9,047 bases of DNA from Bacteroidetes bacterium UBA6063 (GTDB lineage: Bacteria > Bacteroidota > Bacteroidia > NS11-12g > UBA9320). The notes under the pieces were generated by a model. It had not been told where the DNA came from and searched no databases. It saw only the letters and a list, made by a program, of their open reading frames with translations. Below are positions 5,855 to 9,047 of this stretch, piece by piece. Location of the stretch: assembly GCA_002428905.1 (NCBI GenBank), contig DIYD01000342.1, positions 1-9,047 on the forward strand. Direction: 5' to 3'. A program made the translations under genes and the position numbers. Positions within the stretch are counted from its first letter, which is position 1. Each line of letters begins with the position of its first letter.

Positions 5855-7885
5855 ATGGCGGAACAGAAAAATCATAAACCCAAAATTGTTGTGAAGAAGG
5901 ATTCAAACAAGACACCCGAAGGAGGTGATAAGGGAAAAGGGAATATACCCCGGTTCAATATGAACTGGATTTATATCCTAATAGCCGTAGTGCTAGGAGC
6001 ATTCCTATTCCTTCCAAAGAATTCTCAAAATACAGTTAAGACAAAAGAACTGTATGAAATGCTTCAGGAAGAACATGTTAAGGAGATAAAGGTAATCAAC
6101 CAGAAAAGGGCCTATATCTATCTTACAGATTCAGCGAAGAAGCTCGAGAAATACAAAAAGAAAAACAGAGACCAGGGCATAAGTCGATCATTTAATCCAA
6201 ATGGTCCAGACTTTGAAATGGAAACTGGTGAGATCAAGACGTTCACCGAAGGGATTGATCAGGCACAGAAAGAACTGCCTACAGAAAAGCATATAGAGGT
6301 AGACCACGATACTGAACCGGAATACGATGGCGTTTTCAGCTGGATCATATTCTTTGGTTTGTTGCTTGGCTTCTGGTACCTGATGATGCGCCGTATGGGT
6401 GGACCAGCTGGTGGTGGAGCAGGACAGATTTTCAATATTGGTAAGTCTAAGGCGCAGTTATTTGATAAGGATACGAAGGTAAATGTCACGTTTGCCGATG
6501 TTGCCGGACTCGAAGAAGCGAAAGTCGAGGTGATGGAAATCGTGGATTTCCTGAAAAACCCAAAGAAATACACCGACCTCGGTGGTAAGATACCTAAAGG
6601 AGCCTTGTTAGTCGGCCCTCCGGGTACAGGTAAAACGTTGCTGGCGAAAGCCGTAGCAGGTGAGGCAAATGTGCCTTTCTTCTCTCTATCCGGATCTGAT
6701 TTTGTTGAGATGTTTGTTGGAGTTGGAGCGTCCAGAGTACGTGACTTGTTTAAGCAAGCGAAGGAAAAAGCACCGTGTATCATCTTTATTGATGAGATTG
6801 ATGCCATCGGTCGTGCACGTGGTAAGAACGCTATGCAAGGTTCGAACGATGAACGTGAGAATACCCTGAACCAATTGTTAACTGAGATGGATGGTTTCGG
6901 AACCGATACAGGTGTAATTATCCTGGCGGCAACGAACCGCGTAGACGTCCTTGATTCGGCGTTGCTGCGTGCAGGTCGATTCGATCGTCAAATCTATGCC
7001 GATATGCCTGATCTACGTGAGCGACGTGCAATCTTTGATGTACACCTTAAGCCATTGAAGATCGAAAAAGATCTTGATCGGGATTTCCTTGCACGTCAAA
7101 CACCTGGCTTTAGTGGTGCGGATATTGCCAATATGTGTAATGAGGCAGCATTGATCGCAGCACGTAAGAGCAAAAAAGTGATTGAGAAACAGGACTTCCT
7201 GGACGCAGTAGATCGTATTATCGGTGGTCTTGAGAAGAAGAATAAAATCATCACACCCGAAGAGAAGCGCGCGGTTGCCGTGCATGAGGCGGGTCACGCA
7301 ACAGTGAGTTGGTTGTGCGAGCATGCTCACCCATTGGTGAAGGTAACCATTGTACCTCGAGGAAGAAGTTTAGGTGCTGCCTGGTACCTGCCCGAAGAAC
7401 GGCAGATCACAACCACAGAGCAAATTCTGGACGAGATGTGCGCAACACTTGGTGGCAGAGCAGCCGAATATGTGACCTTTGGTAAGATCTCTACAGGAGC
7501 TTTAAGTGACCTTGAGAAAGTAACCCGACAGGCTATGGCCATGGTATCGATTTACGGATTGAACGATAAGGTGGGTAACATTTCGTACTACAATATGAAT
7601 GAAGGGTTTACAAAGCCGTTTAGTGAGCAAACAGCTGCACTAATGGATGCGGAGATTAAACGCATTACCGATGAACAGTATGAGCGGGCGATTAAGATAC
7701 TTGAGGACAACCGCGATAAGCTTGATCAGTTAGCCGACAAGCTTTTGGAGAAAGAAGTAATCTTTAAGGAAGACCTGGAGAATATATTCGGTAAACGTCC
7801 TTTCGAAAAGGAAGAGATCGAAGACGCGAAAGTAGTGGAAGAGAAGACTTCTACAGAGACAACAGAGGAAAAAACCGAAGAATAG
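5855..7885 (+). CDS. ftsH: ATP-dependent zinc metalloprotease FtsH
   Basis: FtsH is the hexameric inner-membrane AAA+ protease that extracts and degrades misassembled membrane proteins and some soluble regulators. The 676-residue protein has a Lys-rich cytoplasmic N-terminus (1-36), a first membrane helix (about 37-54), a periplasmic domain, and a second helix (about 160-178) followed by a Gly-rich linker. The AAA domain shows Walker A GPPGTGKT (254-261), pore Phe287 in MFVGVG, Walker B IIFIDEID (309-316), and arginine fingers Arg372/Arg375 in the second region of homology. The protease domain has the zinc motif HEAGH (477-481) and third ligand Asp552 in LSDLEK. The C-terminus (about 650-676) is a Glu-rich tail of low complexity. 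An in-frame TAA at 5846-5848 makes this ATG the first possible start. No Shine-Dalgarno sequence is evident. The gene appears monocistronic, with its own promoter and terminator. Confidence 0.98.
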   Translation: MAEQKNHKPKIVVKKDSNKTPEGGDKGKGNIPRFNMNWIYILIAVVLGAFLFLPKNSQNTVKTKELYEMLQEEHVKEIKVINQKRAYIYLTDSAKKLEKYKKKNRDQGISRSFNPNGPDFEMETGEIKTFTEGIDQAQKELPTEKHIEVDHDTEPEYDGVFSWIIFFGLLLGFWYLMMRRMGGPAGGGAGQIFNIGKSKAQLFDKDTKVNVTFADVAGLEEAKVEVMEIVDFLKNPKKYTDLGGKIPKGALLVGPPGTGKTLLAKAVAGEANVPFFSLSGSDFVEMFVGVGASRVRDLFKQAKEKAPCIIFIDEIDAIGRARGKNAMQGSNDERENTLNQLLTEMDGFGTDTGVIILAATNRVDVLDSALLRAGRFDRQIYADMPDLRERRAIFDVHLKPLKIEKDLDRDFLARQTPGFSGADIANMCNEAALIAARKSKKVIEKQDFLDAVDRIIGGLEKKNKIITPEEKRAVAVHEAGHATVSWLCEHAHPLVKVTIVPRGRSLGAAWYLPEERQITTTEQILDEMCATLGGRAAEYVTFGKISTGALSDLEKVTRQAMAMVSIYGLNDKVGNISYYNMNEGFTKPFSEQTAALMDAEIKRITDEQYERAIKILEDNRDKLDQLADKLLEKEVIFKEDLENIFGKRPFEKEEIEDAKVVEEKTSTETTEEKTEE

Positions 7886-7900
7886 AATCTCTAAACTAAG

Positions 7901-7936
7901 AAAAAAAGGGAGTGGTTTCGATCACTCCCTTTTTTT
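7901..7936 (+). terminator. Intrinsic terminator of ftsH
   Basis: Stem GGGAGTG (7908-7914) pairs perfectly with CACTCCC (7923-7929). Flanking A7 (7901-7907) and T7 (7930-7936) extend the pairing and supply the U-tract. Two further inner pairs (one a G-U wobble) would leave a TTCG tetraloop at 7917-7920. It starts 16 nt after the ftsH stop. The symmetrical A- and T-runs mean it could also work on the opposite strand. Confidence 0.93.
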
Positions 7937-7960
7937 GTTTATCTCAGCTAAATATCATAA

Positions 7961-7997
7961 ACCAGTGCAGTGTGTCATGACACTGTACGTGAATGGT
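7961..7997. repeat. Inverted repeat with nested 12-bp palindrome
   Basis: GTGCAGTG (7965-7972) and CACTGTAC (7981-7988) form an 8-bp arm pair (one G-U wobble as RNA) around an 8-nt loop. ACCA (7961-7964) can pair with TGGT (7994-7997) past a 5-nt bulge. Overlapping this is a perfect 12-bp palindrome, GTGTCATGACAC (7972-7983). No T-run follows, so it is not a terminator. A protein-binding dyad or a structured leader element are both possible. Confidence 0.5.
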
Positions 7998-8018
7998 TTT
8001 CGTGTTGTCATATCTAGC

Positions 8019-8043
8019 TACCAATAAACATAACCTATTGGTA
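8019..8043. repeat. Perfect 8-bp dyad TACCAATA / TATTGGTA
   Basis: Arms at 8019-8026 and 8036-8043 are exact inverse complements separated by 9 nt. The dyad sits about 115 nt upstream of the lipoprotein ATG. Arm-to-arm geometry (17 nt centre to centre) is close to what a dimeric regulator could span, but no regulator is known here. A hairpin in a leader RNA is the alternative. Confidence 0.5.
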
Positions 8044-8159
8044 TATAGGATTTTACAATAAAGTGCCCTGGTCAGGTTCTAAAAAACTCCAAGACGAATA
8101 GAACAAATCGAGGGCGATCTGGTAAAGAGGCGCTCCAAGTAGAAATAAAGAATATAAAA

Positions 8160-9047
8160 ATGAAGAAACTAAAATCAGTAGTCCTTTTGGCCATGGTGCT
8201 TCCAATGGTATTTGTAGGATGTAAAGAAGACGAAGAAGAACCAGTAACCAACAACAAAACATTAACCTTAGATATCTCCGGTTTGGAAGATCTTGGCGCA
8301 GACTATGCGTATGAAGGTTGGATAATTGTAGATGGTGCGGCTAAAACTGCAGGAATCTTTACAGTAAATGGGAGCGGTGATCTTTCAAGCAAAAGCTTCT
8401 CATTGAATGCCGACGATTTGGACAAAGCATCTGCTTATGTTTTGACTATTGAGCCGAGTCCGGATAACGATCCTGGACCAAGTAGCGTTCACATTTTAGC
8501 TGGTGATTTTTCTGGAAGCTCTGCAAGTCTTTCTGTAAGTCATGGTTCAGCAATCGGAACTGATTTTAGTCAGTCAACAGGTAAATACATTTTAGCTACA
8601 CCAACCGATGGAGGTAACATGACGGATGAAAAAAGTGGTGTTTGGTGGTTGGATCCTATGGCAGGTCCTGGGCCAGGTTTAGATTTGCCTGCGTTGCCAT
8701 CAGGCTGGGAGTACGAAGGATGGGCTGTGATAGATGGTACACCTCTTTCAACAGGTAAGTTTACAACAGCAAGTGGTTCGGATGATGCAGCTCCATTTAG
8801 TGGAAGTGCTGCAGGGCCTCCATTCCCGGGTGAAGATTTCTTGATGAATGCACCGATGGGATTGAGTTTCCCAACAGATTTATCTGGCAAAACTGTAGTG
8901 ATTTCGGTAGAGCCTAAGCCAGACAACAGCACAGCGCCATTTGTACTTAAGCCATTGGTCGGAAATGTTCCGGCAACTACAATGGATCATACGGTATATA
9001 CGATGGATAATAACGCCTCTGCAACTAACCCAACGGGTACAGCGAGC
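8160..9047 (+). CDS. Surface lipoprotein with two RskA-like domains, 3'-truncated by window edge
   Basis: The frame opens with ATG at 8160-8162 and stays open for 296 codons to the window end. Residues 1-21 are a lipoprotein signal peptide: Lys-Lys-Leu-Lys, a hydrophobic core and lipobox VFVGC, with lipidated Cys21. The next residues, KEDEEE, resemble the acidic lipoprotein export signal that sends Bacteroidota lipoproteins to the outer surface. Residues 35-150 and 183-296 are diverged copies of one domain: YEGWIIVDG (51-59) matches YEGWAVIDG (185-193), and LTIEPSPDN (95-103) matches ISVEPKPDN (248-256). The Tyr-x-Gly-Trp-x3-Asp-Gly...Gly-x-Phe-Thr pattern resembles the extracytoplasmic domain of RskA-type anti-sigma factors. 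There is no membrane helix or sigma-binding domain before it, so an anti-sigma role is not implied. The second copy has a Gly/Pro-rich insert near 207-226. The ligand and function are unknown. Confidence 0.85.
   Translation, partial: MKKLKSVVLLAMVLPMVFVGCKEDEEEPVTNNKTLTLDISGLEDLGADYAYEGWIIVDGAAKTAGIFTVNGSGDLSSKSFSLNADDLDKASAYVLTIEPSPDNDPGPSSVHILAGDFSGSSASLSVSHGSAIGTDFSQSTGKYILATPTDGGNMTDEKSGVWWLDPMAGPGPGLDLPALPSGWEYEGWAVIDGTPLSTGKFTTASGSDDAAPFSGSAAGPPFPGEDFLMNAPMGLSFPTDLSGKTVVISVEPKPDNSTAPFVLKPLVGNVPATTMDHTVYTMDNNASATNPTGTAS
8262..9047 (+). repeat. Two diverged copies of an RskA-like domain
   Basis: Copy 1 is residues 35-150 (8262-8609), and copy 2 starts near residue 183 (8706) and runs past the edge. 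Matched blocks are 134 residues apart at the GW-DG motif and 153 apart at the EP-x-PDN motif. The difference is the roughly 19-residue Gly/Ser/Pro-rich insert in copy 2. Copy 1 ends in GKYILATPTDG (141-151), and copy 2 is cut just at the corresponding Thr-Gly. Confidence 0.7.

Larger units (their letters stand above)
7937..8159. other. Intergenic leader region of the lipoprotein gene
   Basis: This stretch lies between the ftsH terminator and the lipoprotein ATG. It holds two inverted repeats (7961-7997 and 8019-8043) and an A-rich stretch just before the ATG (AAATAAAGAATATAAAA), common ahead of Bacteroidota genes that lack a Shine-Dalgarno sequence. No clear TAnnTTTG promoter box was found, so a promoter outside the usual housekeeping pattern, or a diverged one, must be assumed. 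Confidence 0.55.

Noticed and set aside
6259..6807. 182-codon minus-strand ORF opposite ftsH
   Set aside because: It is fully antisense to the conserved AAA region of FtsH. Its composition is what the complement of that coding sequence would give, with no recognisable motif.
7937..8159. Sigma-70-like or TAnnTTTG promoter for the lipoprotein gene
   Set aside because: Candidate boxes (for example around TTGTCA at 8005-8010 and TACAAT at 8054-8059) are not paired at usable spacing, and no TAnnTTTG match was found.
8053..8262. Minus-strand ORFs across the lipoprotein start
   Set aside because: They overlap the leader and signal-peptide codons. Their hydrophobic look is the complement of that region, and they have no promoter or family match.
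8570..8932. 120-codon minus-strand ORF opposite the lipoprotein gene
   Set aside because: The plus-strand frame has a signal peptide, a lipobox and internal domain duplication. The minus-strand product is a Pro/Gly/Ser-rich shadow of the Gly-Pro-rich insert.
1..9047. CRISPR array, tRNA, rRNA, insertion sequence or phage segment
   Set aside because: There are no regularly spaced DNA repeats, tRNA-like cloverleaf sequence, transposase motifs or terminal inverted repeats. The only tandem repeats are diverged protein-level ones.

Overview
The window reads as chromosomal DNA from a member of the Bacteroidota, most likely Flavobacteriales-like. The evidence is two proteins with C-terminal type IX secretion (T9SS type A) sorting domains, a lipoprotein with acidic residues right after its lipobox cysteine, a TAnnTTTG-type promoter element ahead of ftsH, A-rich leaders with no clear Shine-Dalgarno sequence, and an FtsH of typical Bacteroidota form. 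No genus can be named from this sequence alone. There are no mobile elements, CRISPR arrays, rRNA or tRNA genes.

Layout. (1) Positions 1-783 (+) are the 3' part of a secreted repeat protein, and 1058-2425 (+) is a complete paralogue. Both carry a beta-type repeat of about 29 residues (aromatic-Asp, Gly-Asn, then paired Trp), a shared pre-terminal module and a 74-residue T9SS sorting domain. (2) Convergent to them on the minus strand is a tightly packed three-gene unit, in transcription order kbl (5569-4379), menA (4375-3473) and menC (3471-2431), with gaps of 3 and 1 nt. It pairs a glycine C-acetyltransferase with two menaquinone biosynthesis enzymes. Only 5 nt separate menC from the secreted-protein gene it converges on. 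(3) A 285-nt divergent intergenic region holds a recognisable ftsH promoter. (4) ftsH (5855-7885, +) is complete and ends in a strong intrinsic terminator. (5) After a 274-nt region with two inverted repeats, a lipoprotein gene starts at 8160 (+) and runs off the right edge. Its protein contains two diverged copies of a domain resembling the extracytoplasmic part of RskA-type anti-sigma factors.

How the parts relate. kbl-menA-menC can be read as a metabolic transcript: menC and menA supply the menaquinone pathway, and kbl links threonine and glycine with acetyl-CoA. FtsH is the inner-membrane quality-control protease. The flanking genes encode cell-surface or secreted proteins of unknown role. 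The core genes are ordinary. The least explained parts are the 29-residue-repeat T9SS proteins and the duplicated-domain lipoprotein with its dyad-rich leader.
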